Below, one piece after another: positions 1 to 9,396 of a stretch of DNA of 64,000 bases (positions are counted from its first letter, which is position 1; every line of letters begins with the position of its first letter). The stretch spans positions 42,031 through 106,030 of the forward strand of contig NZ_JBAHUQ010000022.1 in the NCBI RefSeq assembly GCF_036689865.1, in the 5' to 3' direction. Under the pieces are notes generated by a model. It had not been told where the DNA came from. It was given only the letters and a program-made list of their open reading frames with translations, and did not search any database. This DNA comes from Magnetococcus sp. PR-3 (lineage in GTDB: Bacteria > Pseudomonadota > Magnetococcia > Magnetococcales > Magnetococcaceae). The translations under genes were made by a program, and so were the position numbers.

Positions 1-477
1 CAGGGTTTGTAAATCTTGTTCAGAAGCGACTTTGGAACGAGCATAGGCGGTTAAGGGGTCCAGTGATGATGTTTCATCCCGGAGATCCTGATCCGAAGCG
101 CCATACATGCTGCAGCTGGAAGCAAAGACAAAGTGTTTAACCCCGGCCTCCCGTGCCAAACGGGCAATACGCAGGGTGCCTGCACGGTTAATAAGATCCG
201 TGACCTGCTCAAAGGCCTTGCCCATAGGGTCGTTAGAGATTGCGGCGAGATGAATAACCCCGTCAATACCTTGGAACATGGTGTGGCTGCAGTTACGAAC
301 ATCCCCATACCACTGCTGGTCCAGTTGAATCTCCGGTAGGGCAAAAGGGGTGGTCAGAGCATGCGCAAAGTACCCTCGATCCAGCCCAATCAATTGGGCA
401 CCGGGGTAAGCTTGACGGAGGTGCGAGATAAGAACAGGGCCGATGTAACCCATGTTGCCTGTGATCAGAAAACGCAC
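1..477 (-). CDS. NAD-dependent epimerase/dehydratase (extended SDR), C-terminus beyond window
   Basis: Partial gene: the first 159 codons are here and the rest lies left of base 1. It starts at a GTG at 477 (VRFLITGNMGYIG) with a TAGGAG ribosome site that overlaps the stop of the upstream gene. The N-terminal TGxxGxxG motif is the NAD(P)-binding turn of an extended short-chain dehydrogenase. Further on come HLAAISND and FVFASSCSMYG, typical of nucleotide-sugar epimerases/dehydratases, and the start of the active-site YxxxK (AYARSK). The substrate cannot be read from this fragment. It is cotranscribed with the epimerase at 487-1395 (9-base gap), so a joint role in surface polysaccharide or nucleotide-sugar synthesis is likely by inference. 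Confidence 0.85.
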   Translation of the reverse strand, partial: MRFLITGNMGYIGPVLISHLRQAYPGAQLIGLDRGYFAHALTTPFALPEIQLDQQWYGDVRNCSHTMFQGIDGVIHLAAISNDPMGKAFEQVTDLINRAGTLRIARLAREAGVKHFVFASSCSMYGASDQDLRDETSSLDPLTAYARSKVASEQDLQTL

Positions 478-486
478 AGCAAACTC

Positions 487-1395
487 CTAACAGCCATGTT
501 TATGAAACGCGTGGATCGCCTGCTGCCAATCCCCTTCTCCTGGGTTGGCCAAATAGCGAGAGAGGGTTTCTCGTACAGTCAGTGGCTGGACACCGCTTCT
601 TTGAATGGTTACTTCAGGATCAATGGTGAACGGTTGGCTATTGGAAGGACCAACGGTTATGGTGGCATGACTGCCGGTTTGATCAATTAAAAATTGTACA
701 GTTTCGCGTATGGAACATGGCTCACTGGCGGCAAAGGGGAGAATTTCAACCCCGTGGGTGGGGTCAAGCAGCAGCTGCCGAATAAGTTCACTGAGAGCGT
801 CCAGATGTACCGTGTTATTAAAGGCTGCATCGGCGTTATGGATCGGAATGGTCATGTTCTGCAGGACACGCCCATAAACATTGCAGAGCCAGGGGGTGAC
901 CGCTTGGGGGCCTAAGACACCGGGTAACCGCAGGATAGAGCTGTGCATGTGATCCTGGCACTGCTCAAGAAGAACCTCCCCTTGGCGTTTGGATCGACCG
1001 TAGGGTGAGGCATCCTGTATCGGTGTTTGTGCATCAACACGGGGTTGGCTGATATGTCCATAGACCGAGACAGATGAGAGGAAAATAAAGTGCGCGACCC
1101 CATTTTCCAGCGCGTATTGGCGTAAGTTCTCAGTGGCAACAACATTATCCCGTTGAAAATCATCATCGTTCACGCTGGGGGCAGGTGAGCGCGCTGCCGT
1201 ATGAATGATGGCATCAAATTTTGGGACGTTCTGAAGCTTGATGGGTGTGCTGAGATCTTGTTGGTGCCATGTAATGGCCGCAGAAAAATGAAGAGGGCGA
1301 CGGCTAATAGCATGAACATCAAACCCTTGCTGAGCCAAGTAAATGGCCAACTTTGAGCCAATAAAGCCACCTGCACCTGTTAAAAGAAGCTTCAT
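487..1395 (-). CDS. NAD-dependent epimerase/dehydratase family protein
   Basis: A 302-residue extended SDR protein beginning MKLLLTGAGGFIGSKLA; the GAGGFIG turn binds NAD(P). FLSSVSVYG and YGRSK (YxxxK) are the usual active-site segments of UDP-sugar 4-epimerases and sugar reductases of the WcaG/GalE type. An in-frame TTG at 1434 would add 13 residues, but the ATG at 1395 puts the Rossmann strand at the N-terminus as usual for the family, so I chose it; no strong ribosome site is visible at either. It is the first gene of a two-gene minus-strand unit. The exact sugar substrate is unknown. Likely role: nucleotide-sugar modification for glycans. Confidence 0.85.
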   Translation of the reverse strand: MKLLLTGAGGFIGSKLAIYLAQQGFDVHAISRRPLHFSAAITWHQQDLSTPIKLQNVPKFDAIIHTAARSPAPSVNDDDFQRDNVVATENLRQYALENGVAHFIFLSSVSVYGHISQPRVDAQTPIQDASPYGRSKRQGEVLLEQCQDHMHSSILRLPGVLGPQAVTPWLCNVYGRVLQNMTIPIHNADAAFNNTVHLDALSELIRQLLLDPTHGVEILPFAASEPCSIRETVQFLIDQTGSHATITVGPSNSQPFTIDPEVTIQRSGVQPLTVRETLSRYLANPGEGDWQQAIHAFHKHGC

Positions 1396-1578
1396 GCGTG
1401 CCACGATCCAGTGGGTTCGCTTAATGGAGACCAATAACTGTCTACAGCGTTGAAAGAGCCCATGCTTGCAAGGTCTACTTCAGTTCTATGCATAATCGGC
1501 TCTAAGCGTGCCATAAAAAGGGTGAAATTCATTTCAAGCGCATGTTAACACAACGACTCATTCTAGGTAAATTGCTTC

Positions 1579-2529
1579 TCACCCCTCGTAGAATAAGAAA
1601 AACATGTAGGGGTTGCTTCCAACATTAGAGAACAGTAGATCCAACAGTACGGAAAAGGTTAACCAAATCCAGAGTGCTTTTTGAACAAGATGTTGTGCTT
1701 CATCAATGGCCTTGCCGCTGGCGGATTGCCCAAAACCCAACTGTGGTCGCTCTTTGGTATGGCCATGGTACTGTGCTGTACCGCCTAAGATTACGCCGAT
1801 GGCACCTGCACCTGCCGCCATAACAACACCTGGGTTTACACCATTCCAATGCTTGGCTTGGGTTGTTATGGCCTGCCAAGCTGGTCGCGTATGGCCAGCC
1901 AGCATATAACAGAGTGCTGTGAGCCGGGCTGGTACATAGCCCATGAAATCATCCAGCCGAGCGGCGGTTTTACCAAACCATTCATAACGTACCGTTCGGT
2001 ACCCCCACATGGCATCTAACGTGTTGACCAACCGGAACAGTAGTGCACCAGGCAACCCTAAGATGCTGAACCAAAACAGTGTCGCAAACAGGGCATCATT
2101 ACCATTTTCGAAAATGGATTCAATGGTGGCTCTGGCCACTTGAGGTTCATCCATCTTCTCAGTTTGTCGGCTCACAATACGACCCACAGCATGTCGGGCT
2201 GCAGGTAAATCTCCAGCTGTTAACGGGTTTTTAATGGCATTGGCGTGATCTTTAAGGCTTTGGTAGCCAATGGTTAAATAGAGTAGGGGGGCTGTATAGA
2301 GCAAAGTGGCCCAGGCCGGCATGCTCGGCAGGGCCGTAAAGAATAGAGGCAGGGGTAGGATTAATAAAAGGGTGGCAAGGGTGCCTTTAAGCCATCTTTT
2401 ATTGTTCTTGTTTAAGGCCTGCTCAAGGTGTTGGGCCAAATGACCAAAACCCACTAACGGATGAAACCGAGGTGGTTCTTGCAGTCCTTTATCCAACAGC
2501 AGTGCGATTGCTATACAGAGAATATCCAA
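1579..2529 (-). CDS. cobD: Adenosylcobinamide-phosphate synthase CobD/CbiB
   Basis: A 316-residue polytopic inner-membrane protein of the CobD/CbiB family, which attaches the aminopropanol (phosphate) arm to adenosylcobyric acid in cobalamin synthesis. Recognisable family segments are HPLVGFG near the N-terminus, ARHAVGRIVSR, the ENGNDALFATLFWF stretch, and RLVNTLDAMWGYR followed by YEWFGKTAARLDD. Length is normal for the family (about 310-320). The start is a TTG at 2529 with GGTGAG eight bases upstream. No other cobalamin gene and no B12 riboswitch element is seen beside it, so it is an isolated pathway gene here. Confidence 0.93.
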   Translation of the reverse strand: MDILCIAIALLLDKGLQEPPRFHPLVGFGHLAQHLEQALNKNNKRWLKGTLATLLLILPLPLFFTALPSMPAWATLLYTAPLLYLTIGYQSLKDHANAIKNPLTAGDLPAARHAVGRIVSRQTEKMDEPQVARATIESIFENGNDALFATLFWFSILGLPGALLFRLVNTLDAMWGYRTVRYEWFGKTAARLDDFMGYVPARLTALCYMLAGHTRPAWQAITTQAKHWNGVNPGVVMAAGAGAIGVILGGTAQYHGHTKERPQLGFGQSASGKAIDEAQHLVQKALWIWLTFSVLLDLLFSNVGSNPYMFFLFYEG

Positions 2530-2875
2530 AATGTGCTCACCGGTGGTGTGGTCAGAAAGCCAAAATGGTGTTGGTTGTGCGGGTTGTGACGGTTTGGTTG
2601 GTATTATTGTTGCACATTTTCATCACTCAGACCACCAACGCTATCGGGTGATCAGACTGTTATTTCTATACGAAATAGATTGGTCTATAAACCTAAGTAT
2701 GGTGTCACCACGGGGGTAGAGGTGAGAAAAGCCCGCTTGATGTTTAAAAAAGGAAGCGCGCCAAAGCACAGACCAGCCATTGATCTTTTCTAGCGGTATG
2801 GTCATCATCGGCTAAGCATACATTTGTGATCCATTTAAAGTGCTTGGAAAAGCATGCAGGTAGGAGTATTCAGTT
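2530..2875. other. Intergenic region between divergent cobD and gmd
   Basis: 346 bases between two divergently read genes, so it must hold both promoters. I see no convincing ORF, tRNA or cobalamin riboswitch. Only the gmd ribosome site (GGTAGGAG, about 2859-2866) is clear. Confidence 0.5.
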
Positions 2876-3964
2876 TTGAAAAAACGTGCGTTAATCACCG
2901 GAGTAACTGGGCAGGATGGGGCCTATCTGGCTGAATTTCTCTTGCAAAAAGGGTATGAAGTGCATGGGATCAAACGCCGCTCTTCTCTGTATAATACCGA
3001 ACGGGTTGATCACATCTATCAGGATCCCCATGTAGAAACACGGGATTTTGTCCTGCATTATGGGGACTTGTCAGACTCCACAAACCTTATTCGTATTATC
3101 CAATCCGTGCAGCCAGACGAGATCTACAACTTGGCAGCACAGAGCCATGTGGCGGTTTCGTTTGACACCCCTGAATATACGGCCAACGTGGATGCCCTGG
3201 GTACGTTGCGTATTCTAGAAGCGATCCGTGTGTTGGGGTTGGAAAAGAAGACCCGCTTTTATCAAGCCTCTACTTCAGAGCTGTTTGGTAAGGTGCAAGA
3301 GATCCCACAAAAAGAGAGCACGCCTTTTTATCCCCGCTCACCTTATGCTGTGGCTAAACTGTATGCCTACTGGATTACCATTAACTACCGGGAAGCTTAT
3401 GGTATTTATGGGTGCAACGGTATTCTGTTTAATCATGAATCCCCCAAGCGTGGTGGGACGTTCGTAACCCGCAAGATCACCCGGGCCATGAGCCGTATTA
3501 AGCTGAAAATGCAGGACTGCCTCTACCTGGGTAATATGAATGCCAAGCGTGACTGGGGCCATGCCAAAGATTATGTAGAGATGCAATGGCTGATGCTGCA
3601 GCAGGAAAAGCCAGAAGATTATGTGATCGCGACGGGGGAACAGTACTCTGTACGGGCTTTTGTTGAGGCGGTTGGTAAAGAGTTGGATATGTCGATTCGC
3701 TGGGAAGGTGAGGGGATTGATGAAGTGGGGATTGATGAAGTCAGTGGTCAAACCATTGTACGGGTTGATCCACGTTACTTCCGTCCAACAGAGGTCGAAA
3801 CTCTGCTGGGTGATCCCACACGGGCGAAAAATGAGCTGGGGTGGAAGCCTCGGATCACCTTCCAAGAGTTGGTCGAAGAGATGGTCGAAGAGGATCTTAA
3901 ACTGGCCAAACGTGACCTGTTGGTTCAAGAGGGCGGGTATGAGGTCTATCCTGACTTTGAATAG
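2876..3964 (+). CDS. gmd: GDP-mannose 4,6-dehydratase
   Basis: A 362-residue SDR enzyme that converts GDP-mannose to GDP-4-keto-6-deoxymannose, the first step to GDP-fucose, GDP-rhamnose or GDP-perosamine. Diagnostic segments are [19 protein letters not shown] at the N-terminus (NADP site), [31 protein letters not shown], the catalytic [12 protein letters not shown] (YxxxK), [10 protein letters not shown] and [10 protein letters not shown]. Length is normal. It starts with TTG at 2876 preceded by TAGGAG. It stands alone as a transcription unit ending in a hairpin terminator. No fucose synthase (fcl) is next to it; the epimerases at 1-1395 are the nearest sugar enzymes. Confidence 0.97.
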   Translation: MKKRALITGVTGQDGAYLAEFLLQKGYEVHGIKRRSSLYNTERVDHIYQDPHVETRDFVLHYGDLSDSTNLIRIIQSVQPDEIYNLAAQSHVAVSFDTPEYTANVDALGTLRILEAIRVLGLEKKTRFYQASTSELFGKVQEIPQKESTPFYPRSPYAVAKLYAYWITINYREAYGIYGCNGILFNHESPKRGGTFVTRKITRAMSRIKLKMQDCLYLGNMNAKRDWGHAKDYVEMQWLMLQQEKPEDYVIATGEQYSVRAFVEAVGKELDMSIRWEGEGIDEVGIDEVSGQTIVRVDPRYFRPTEVETLLGDPTRAKNELGWKPRITFQELVEEMVEEDLKLAKRDLLVQEGGYEVYPDFE

Positions 3965-3990
3965 GTGATTCAATTAGGTTATGCATAAAA

Positions 3991-4020
3991 AAGGGCTCCT
4001 CTTTGGGAGCCCTTTTTTTT
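3991..4020. terminator. Bidirectional terminator between gmd and the Sel1 gene
   Basis: Inverted repeat GGGCTCC (3993-3999) and GGAGCCC (4006-4012), extended by flanking A:T pairs, followed by a run of eight T on the plus strand and preceded by an A run that serves the minus strand. It lies between the convergent gmd and the gene ending at 4019, whose stop overlaps the T run. Confidence 0.9.
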
Positions 4021-6643
4021 AATGGGTTTGCAGTTGGCGGAAGTATGCCGCCAAATTGAGAGGGGTTTTGATATAACCCTGAGCCAGCGCTTTTTGATGC
4101 CAAATGGTGGCCTTGGCAGGTGAGCGTTTAACCCCCAAACCGTCCAAATAGAGTAAGCCCATGGTGTATTGTGCTGGGCCATACCCGTGTTGAGCCGCTT
4201 GATGAATCAACTGAATGGCCTGTTTGGGTTCTTGGCCTTTTTTCAGGTTATAGAGTGTTTTAATCCCCATGAGGAAGGTTTGGTCGGACACCTCTCCCTC
4301 TTCTTGAGGAGAGAAAGAAGACCCTTCTGGTTGGTGCATGACAACAGCGTCCAGCAGCGCCAAAAAATTCCATTTCTGGGCACGGGTCATCCAAGCTGTT
4401 GCCAAGGGGGTGCGTAGGCCATGGTGAGCATCCAGTAATAGAGCTAACAGTCCTTGGCTACGTGCGTGCTCACGTTCCTGGCCGCTGCGGGCATGGCGAA
4501 AGAGCCAATATCTGGCCTTCAATAGATCTTGGTTGACCCCTAACCCTGTTAAGTAGAGATAAGCTAACCGCTGCTGGGCAAGGGCGATGTTGTTGTGCGC
4601 TGCCTCTTGCAGGGTTTGATGTTGCTCGGGCGGAAGAATGGTGTTTTTTAGGGACGCCAGTTTCGTCAGCAAAGGGTGTTGAGCCTGCTGATCTCCATAG
4701 TGGCGACGCCACAGAAGGTCCAGAACATCACTGACCCCCTCAAAAAAGGCATCACTGACCCGAATGTTGGGTGTTGTCCGATCCTCCCCGCTTGATTGCA
4801 TCGCTTGTGTCATGCGTTGGGTCAACGTCATAGGAGGTTGACCTTGCAGAAACAGTTGCATTACCAAGTCGGACTGACGGCCTTGATGTTGGGGGTAACT
4901 GCGTAACCATTGCAGCGTGTTACGTAACAATGCTGGTGCATCAGGATGATCAAAATTTTTCTGGGTTAAGGCCTGTTTAAGTGCTTGGATGGCCCGTTGG
5001 TCTTCATGTTGAGCAACCCGCATTAACTGCTGAAGTCCGGCGGGAATATCTTTGGGTAACCAGTTGCCTGTTAACTGTTCCAAGCCCAACCGGGCTTGGG
5101 TAACCAACAGGTTGCGGGCAGATGCCTGTTCGCCCCATTTGGTCGCTTTTTCCATATCACGGAACTGGTCAGGTCCTTGTAAATGCAATAAGAACATACG
5201 GTGTTGTGCCAGCGGAAAACCACTTTCCGCACTCTGCTTAATACGGGTAACCCCTTGTGTTAAATCCCCTTCATGATGAAGTTTGCGCATACCTAAAAAG
5301 TAGTTGGCTGCTGGGCTACCCTCTTCTGCGCGCATCTGCAGCTCATTCAAAACCTGCTCTGTTTTTTCGGCATTGAATAATCTGGGGGGCAGGGTGAAGA
5401 GCCAGTCTGCCGGCTGGTGCCCGCCCTGTTCGGTATAGAGTAGGGTCAGTGCAACGGCATCGTTCAATAGTGCGGCTTGCTGGTTGGCCCTGGCCAAAAA
5501 CTGTTTTGCGGCCAAAAAGTAGTGGAAGGAGGCCGGGTACTCGGTCTCTTCAGGTATCCACTGGCGGTATTTATAGCGCAGCATCTGACGCCGTTGGAGC
5601 CAGCTGGGAGAGATGTTTTCCAACAGAGGGGGTTGGAGGGGGAGGGCTTGGGGTGCCTTAAAAGCGGTTAAGGGGCTTTGGCGCTTCTGTTCTATGGGGG
5701 CGCGGGTTACGGCCTTTGGTGAGGCCTTTACCTGTTCAGCCGGGTTTATCGCCGCGGCCTTTGAAGTTGGCATCTCCACAGGTTTTTGTACAACCTCTTC
5801 AGAGAGGGGCGTGGGCGCTTTAACTGCTGCGGTGACTGCAGGCTTAACCGGTAAGCCAGAGTAGCGTTGCTCTGCAAAATTCAAGCTCGGTTTAGCTGTT
5901 TTAGCGGGAGGCGCTTTCTGTTGAGTAACTTGAGCAGGTGCCGCTTTATCCGCGTGTTGAACGGGTGCCACTTGGGGCTGTTTCTCAACTTGAACAGGCT
6001 GAGTAGGTTGTTGAACCTTGGCTTTAACCGCTTCTGTTTTTTGAGCGGGTGACGGTTTGGGCTGGTAGGTGGCTACCCTGACTTTATGGAGCAGTTTTTT
6101 GGCAGCCATATCCCCTTGCTTGGCGGCTTTCTTCAGCCAAGCGCGGCCTGTTTGCTCATCCATAGGTAGGTGGGTACCCTCTTGGTACATTTTTCCAAGT
6201 CGCCGCTGGGCTGCGGGGTAGTCCTGTTGGGCCGCTTGGGTTATCCAGTGGATGGCCTGTTGGGGATTAGGGGTGACCCCCTCACCTTGTAGCAGTAAAA
6301 CCCCCATAAAATATTGCGCTTTTTTGTCCCCTACGCTGGCGGCTTTTTCAAGCCAACCAAGAGCTTCTGTATGGTTTTTTGCGACCCCACGACCGGTCAT
6401 TAACATCCAACCCGTCGCATACTGGGCGGTTGTATGGCCAAGGTTACCGGCGTGTTGATAGTATTGAAACGCTTTAATACGATCTTTTTCAACGCCACCA
6501 CGCCCATAGAAATAGTGATAACCCTTACGGTAAAGATCTTTAGCAGAGAGCTCCTGGCCTTCCAGAGGCAACGGGGGCAGCCAAAGAGATAACAGAACCA
6601 ATACCAGGGGAAGAGGGCGTTTTTTTAGAAAAGAAAACCGCAT
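4019..6643 (-). CDS. Exported Sel1-repeat (TPR-like) protein, 874 aa
   Basis: Large secreted protein with a positive N-terminus and hydrophobic signal segment (residues 1 to about 29). At about 35-185 there are four Sel1-like repeats with the G-x-G-V and A-x-x-W-x-x-x-A-A pattern (for example ALGWLEKAASVGD). Residues 185-345 are a Pro/Ala/Gln/Lys-rich linker. More degenerate Sel1 repeats follow near 440-520 and from about 690 to the end. Sel1 repeats form alpha-solenoids that bind proteins; no catalytic motif is visible. It is the second gene of a pair: its ATG overlaps the TAA of the upstream paralogue (TAATG at 6645-6641), which suggests translational coupling. Periplasmic scaffold or envelope-stress adaptor is only an inference. 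Confidence 0.88.
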   Translation of the reverse strand: MRFSFLKKRPLPLVLVLLSLWLPPLPLEGQELSAKDLYRKGYHYFYGRGGVEKDRIKAFQYYQHAGNLGHTTAQYATGWMLMTGRGVAKNHTEALGWLEKAASVGDKKAQYFMGVLLLQGEGVTPNPQQAIHWITQAAQQDYPAAQRRLGKMYQEGTHLPMDEQTGRAWLKKAAKQGDMAAKKLLHKVRVATYQPKPSPAQKTEAVKAKVQQPTQPVQVEKQPQVAPVQHADKAAPAQVTQQKAPPAKTAKPSLNFAEQRYSGLPVKPAVTAAVKAPTPLSEEVVQKPVEMPTSKAAAINPAEQVKASPKAVTRAPIEQKRQSPLTAFKAPQALPLQPPLLENISPSWLQRRQMLRYKYRQWIPEETEYPASFHYFLAAKQFLARANQQAALLNDAVALTLLYTEQGGHQPADWLFTLPPRLFNAEKTEQVLNELQMRAEEGSPAANYFLGMRKLHHEGDLTQGVTRIKQSAESGFPLAQHRMFLLHLQGPDQFRDMEKATKWGEQASARNLLVTQARLGLEQLTGNWLPKDIPAGLQQLMRVAQHEDQRAIQALKQALTQKNFDHPDAPALLRNTLQWLRSYPQHQGRQSDLVMQLFLQGQPPMTLTQRMTQAMQSSGEDRTTPNIRVSDAFFEGVSDVLDLLWRRHYGDQQAQHPLLTKLASLKNTILPPEQHQTLQEAAHNNIALAQQRLAYLYLTGLGVNQDLLKARYWLFRHARSGQEREHARSQGLLALLLDAHHGLRTPLATAWMTRAQKWNFLALLDAVVMHQPEGSSFSPQEEGEVSDQTFLMGIKTLYNLKKGQEPKQAIQLIHQAAQHGYGPAQYTMGLLYLDGLGVKRSPAKATIWHQKALAQGYIKTPLNLAAYFRQLQTH

Positions 6644-9060
6644 TACAATGGACTCCCTAAGAGTTCAATGGAGAGGCCTGTATAGGAAATTGGGGCAGCA
6701 CTGTAACCCAACTCGACGGCTTGAAGTTGTAACTCTGTGGCTTTTTCTAAATTCTGAGGAACATGAGCACCTTCAAGATGGAGTTGCCCAAGAAAAAAGA
6801 GGGCAGCAGGCTCTTGGGCCGAAGCCGCCAGTTGGATCAGATTAACCCCCTTCAAAGGGTCTTGATTAAGATTGAAGGGCGGAAGGTGCAAAAGTCCTGC
6901 GCGGAAGGTTTGGGTTCGGTTGGTAAAGGGTCCTGAAAGCTCTTTGCGGGATGGGGTTGGAAGCTTCAGGGCACGCACTTGCTTACCAAAACCAAAACGG
7001 GCCAGGTGCTGTATCGCTGCGATATAGTCCCAATCCTTGGCACGGTTCATCCACTGTAGGGCACGAAACCATTGAGCCTCATTTTTTGTCTGCTGTAGCG
7101 CCAGGAAGGAGAGGTAAGCCTGAGCTGTGGCGTGTTCCACAGTATGACCCTGACGTGCGGAACGATAAAACCAATAGGTGGCTTTGGGGCGGTTGAGCTC
7201 AACCCCTAATCCCATGAGGTGCATAAAGGCCAAACGGGTCTGGGCTTCACTCTCATCGTTAATGGCATTATCGAGCAGCTCGGCAAGAAAGGCTTCAGGG
7301 AAAGCGTAGGTGGTGACCTGTTTATAAAGGCGCATCGCCTCATTCTTTGCCACAGGATCATCATGGTGGGCACGCCAGACGGCATTGATAAAATCATCCA
7401 GTTTGCGCACAAAGGTAAAGCGGGAGGTTATGATGCCCGGTTGACCAGCAGCCTGATCTACAATTTCAGACAGGGTATCTTCCAGGTTTTTGGTATAGGC
7501 ACGGTTGATGAACTGTGCCAAAAGCAAATTGGCGGCTTTGACTTTTCCATAGCGGTTTTTGCGGAGCCAATTAATGGTTTGTTTTAAAAGAGGCTCTGAC
7601 TCTAAAAACGTATGCCCAGCTGGGTTTAGTGTCCAGCTCCATACCGTTGTTTTTTGGAAAGGCTTGGTCGCTTGATGCAGCCAATGTAAACCAGCTTCAG
7701 TATCTTGTGTCAGTTGAGAGCCGCTTAACAGGGAGAAGCCGAGCATAATTTGGGTTTTAACCAAACCAAGACTGGCTGATTGCTCTCCCCAGTAACGGGC
7801 TTGTTGGGGATCCCCTTGATTGGGCGCTGGGTTGGAGTAAAATTCAAAAAGTGCATGTTGCGCATGCACAAAACCCAGTTCAGCAGACTGCTCAAGATGG
7901 TAGATTGCCTGCTGTTGTTCATGCCGTGCAAGAAGCCGCATGCCGTAGACATAATGGGCTGCTGGGCTTTCCAGCTCCGTCAGTTCACGAAGCGCGTGGT
8001 CAATATCGACCCGTTCTAGATCTGGCCGCATTTCTGGGGTCAGTGTTGCCAACCAACCTGGATCAAAAACACCCCCACTTTCCAGGGTTAAAATAGCCAG
8101 CTCAACCGCTTCTATGGTCGCTTTTTCATCATTGCTATACAGAAGAGATTGGTGAATACGGCGTATGTTCTGTGCTGGCCGGGGGTCGGCTGCGGGATCT
8201 TCCAAGACCGTATCATAGGAACGTTGTAGATGGGATAAACGGCGGTTCCAGGGAATGATGGGGCCTTGGTCACTGGCTTTGGGGCGTGCATAGATGGTCA
8301 GGGGCTCTCCCGTGGTCGCATCATATATTAAGCGTACACTGCGGGTGCTGTCTCCACCTGGGCCAGGTGTAACCATATAGGTGATGTTCTGTGTGGTTTT
8401 CTGTTCTTGTAGCGGGGTTGTGACCGGGTTGGCTGTTGGTGCCTTGATCTGTTGTTCAACCGGTACGCTGGTTTGATTTCTGCGTTTAAGCTGGCCTTTG
8501 GCTCGAGCAATGGTAAAACGGTTAAAGTTGCTAAGCAGTTTAGTGGCTTTATGCATGCCACTTTGCTCAGCTTTACTGAGCCATTTCCAGGCTAGGGCAC
8601 TATCCACATCGACACCATCACCCTGTAGATACATCATACCCAGTCGGAACTGGGCTTGGGCGTGGCCCGTTTTCGCAGCCCGTCTTATCCAAGCTTGCCC
8701 CTTGGTACGATCCCCTAATGGTTCTGGGGCCATAATAAGGAGTTGTCCCAAAGCATATTGGGCGCGACCATCCCCCTGTTTGGCGGCAAGGCTAAGCCAC
8801 TGTTTGGCTTTGGCGCTGTCTTGGGTAATGCCATCCCCTTTTAAGTACATCCATCCAAGGGCATATTGAGACTTCCAATGCCCTTGCTTAGCGGCATCCA
8901 TATAATAGTCTCGGGCAGTAAGGGGGTCTCTATCCACCCCACGGCCTTTTTGATAGGCATAGCCTTTTTCATAAAGCTGTTCCAACGTTATAGCGGCTTG
9001 GGCTGTGGAAAAAAGGCCCAATAACAGCAAGACGGAGAACAGACGCGCAAAATGCAGCAT
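6643..9060 (-). CDS. Exported Sel1-repeat (TPR-like) protein, 805 aa
   Basis: Paralogue and upstream partner of the gene ending at 4019. The N-terminal signal peptide ends near the AQA at residues 20-22. Sel1 repeats at about 25-180 are well conserved (ALGWMYLKGDGI, WLSLAAKQGDGRAQYALG), then a linker, a middle repeat group near 375-470, and a C-terminal group near 610-790. The layout matches its neighbour except that the linker is shorter and less repetitive. The start ATG has AAGGGTGG seven bases upstream. Its role is unknown; pairing of two long Sel1 solenoids in one operon suggests that they act together in the periplasm. Confidence 0.88.
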   Translation of the reverse strand: MLHFARLFSVLLLLGLFSTAQAAITLEQLYEKGYAYQKGRGVDRDPLTARDYYMDAAKQGHWKSQYALGWMYLKGDGITQDSAKAKQWLSLAAKQGDGRAQYALGQLLIMAPEPLGDRTKGQAWIRRAAKTGHAQAQFRLGMMYLQGDGVDVDSALAWKWLSKAEQSGMHKATKLLSNFNRFTIARAKGQLKRRNQTSVPVEQQIKAPTANPVTTPLQEQKTTQNITYMVTPGPGGDSTRSVRLIYDATTGEPLTIYARPKASDQGPIIPWNRRLSHLQRSYDTVLEDPAADPRPAQNIRRIHQSLLYSNDEKATIEAVELAILTLESGGVFDPGWLATLTPEMRPDLERVDIDHALRELTELESPAAHYVYGMRLLARHEQQQAIYHLEQSAELGFVHAQHALFEFYSNPAPNQGDPQQARYWGEQSASLGLVKTQIMLGFSLLSGSQLTQDTEAGLHWLHQATKPFQKTTVWSWTLNPAGHTFLESEPLLKQTINWLRKNRYGKVKAANLLLAQFINRAYTKNLEDTLSEIVDQAAGQPGIITSRFTFVRKLDDFINAVWRAHHDDPVAKNEAMRLYKQVTTYAFPEAFLAELLDNAINDESEAQTRLAFMHLMGLGVELNRPKATYWFYRSARQGHTVEHATAQAYLSFLALQQTKNEAQWFRALQWMNRAKDWDYIAAIQHLARFGFGKQVRALKLPTPSRKELSGPFTNRTQTFRAGLLHLPPFNLNQDPLKGVNLIQLAASAQEPAALFFLGQLHLEGAHVPQNLEKATELQLQAVELGYSAAPISYTGLSIELLGSPL

Positions 9061-9396
9061 GGAGACGCCACCCTTAAATCATTAACTCTTAAAAGATACC
9101 CAACCATGTACTTTACGGGACGGGTAGGGGTGCATACAAGTGCGTAGCGTGAATGAAGCGAGTTTGTTGAAAAAAAACTGATATAAGGTGGTTTATGTAT
9201 CCGATAAATGAATACCTGCCGCCTGGTGAAAGTCTTAAGGTGTAGGCTGTTTGAGCTTTTTTTTACGCGGCATGAAGACGGATTGTTACTTGATTGCTAA
9301 ATCTCTTTCACACAAGGCGGTTAAGGTGGCATGCTGGCTAAACTAGATCAGGTATCTGATCGATCATTATGAAGCGAATTAAGGGAGGCGGTCACT
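9061..9396. other. Intergenic region between Sel1 pair and pyruvate kinase
   Basis: 336 bases between divergent genes. It should carry promoters for both. No ORF or RNA gene is evident. Visible elements are a run of eight T near 9259 and the palindrome at 9346-9361 described separately. Confidence 0.5.
9346..9361. promoter_or_regulatory. Inverted repeat GATCAG-N4-CTGATC upstream of pyruvate kinase
   Basis: Perfect 6-bp arms with a 4-base spacer, ending 35 bases before the GTG start. The position would suit an operator or a 5' leader hairpin. No known regulator is assigned. Confidence 0.35.

Noticed and set aside
2530..2875. Possible cobalamin riboswitch upstream of cobD
   Set aside because: I looked for the B12-box-like conserved core and did not find it.
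3338..3973. 211-codon minus-strand frame opposite gmd
   Set aside because: It is antisense to the highly conserved gmd over its whole length and has no family resemblance; an overlap of GC-biased codons explains it.
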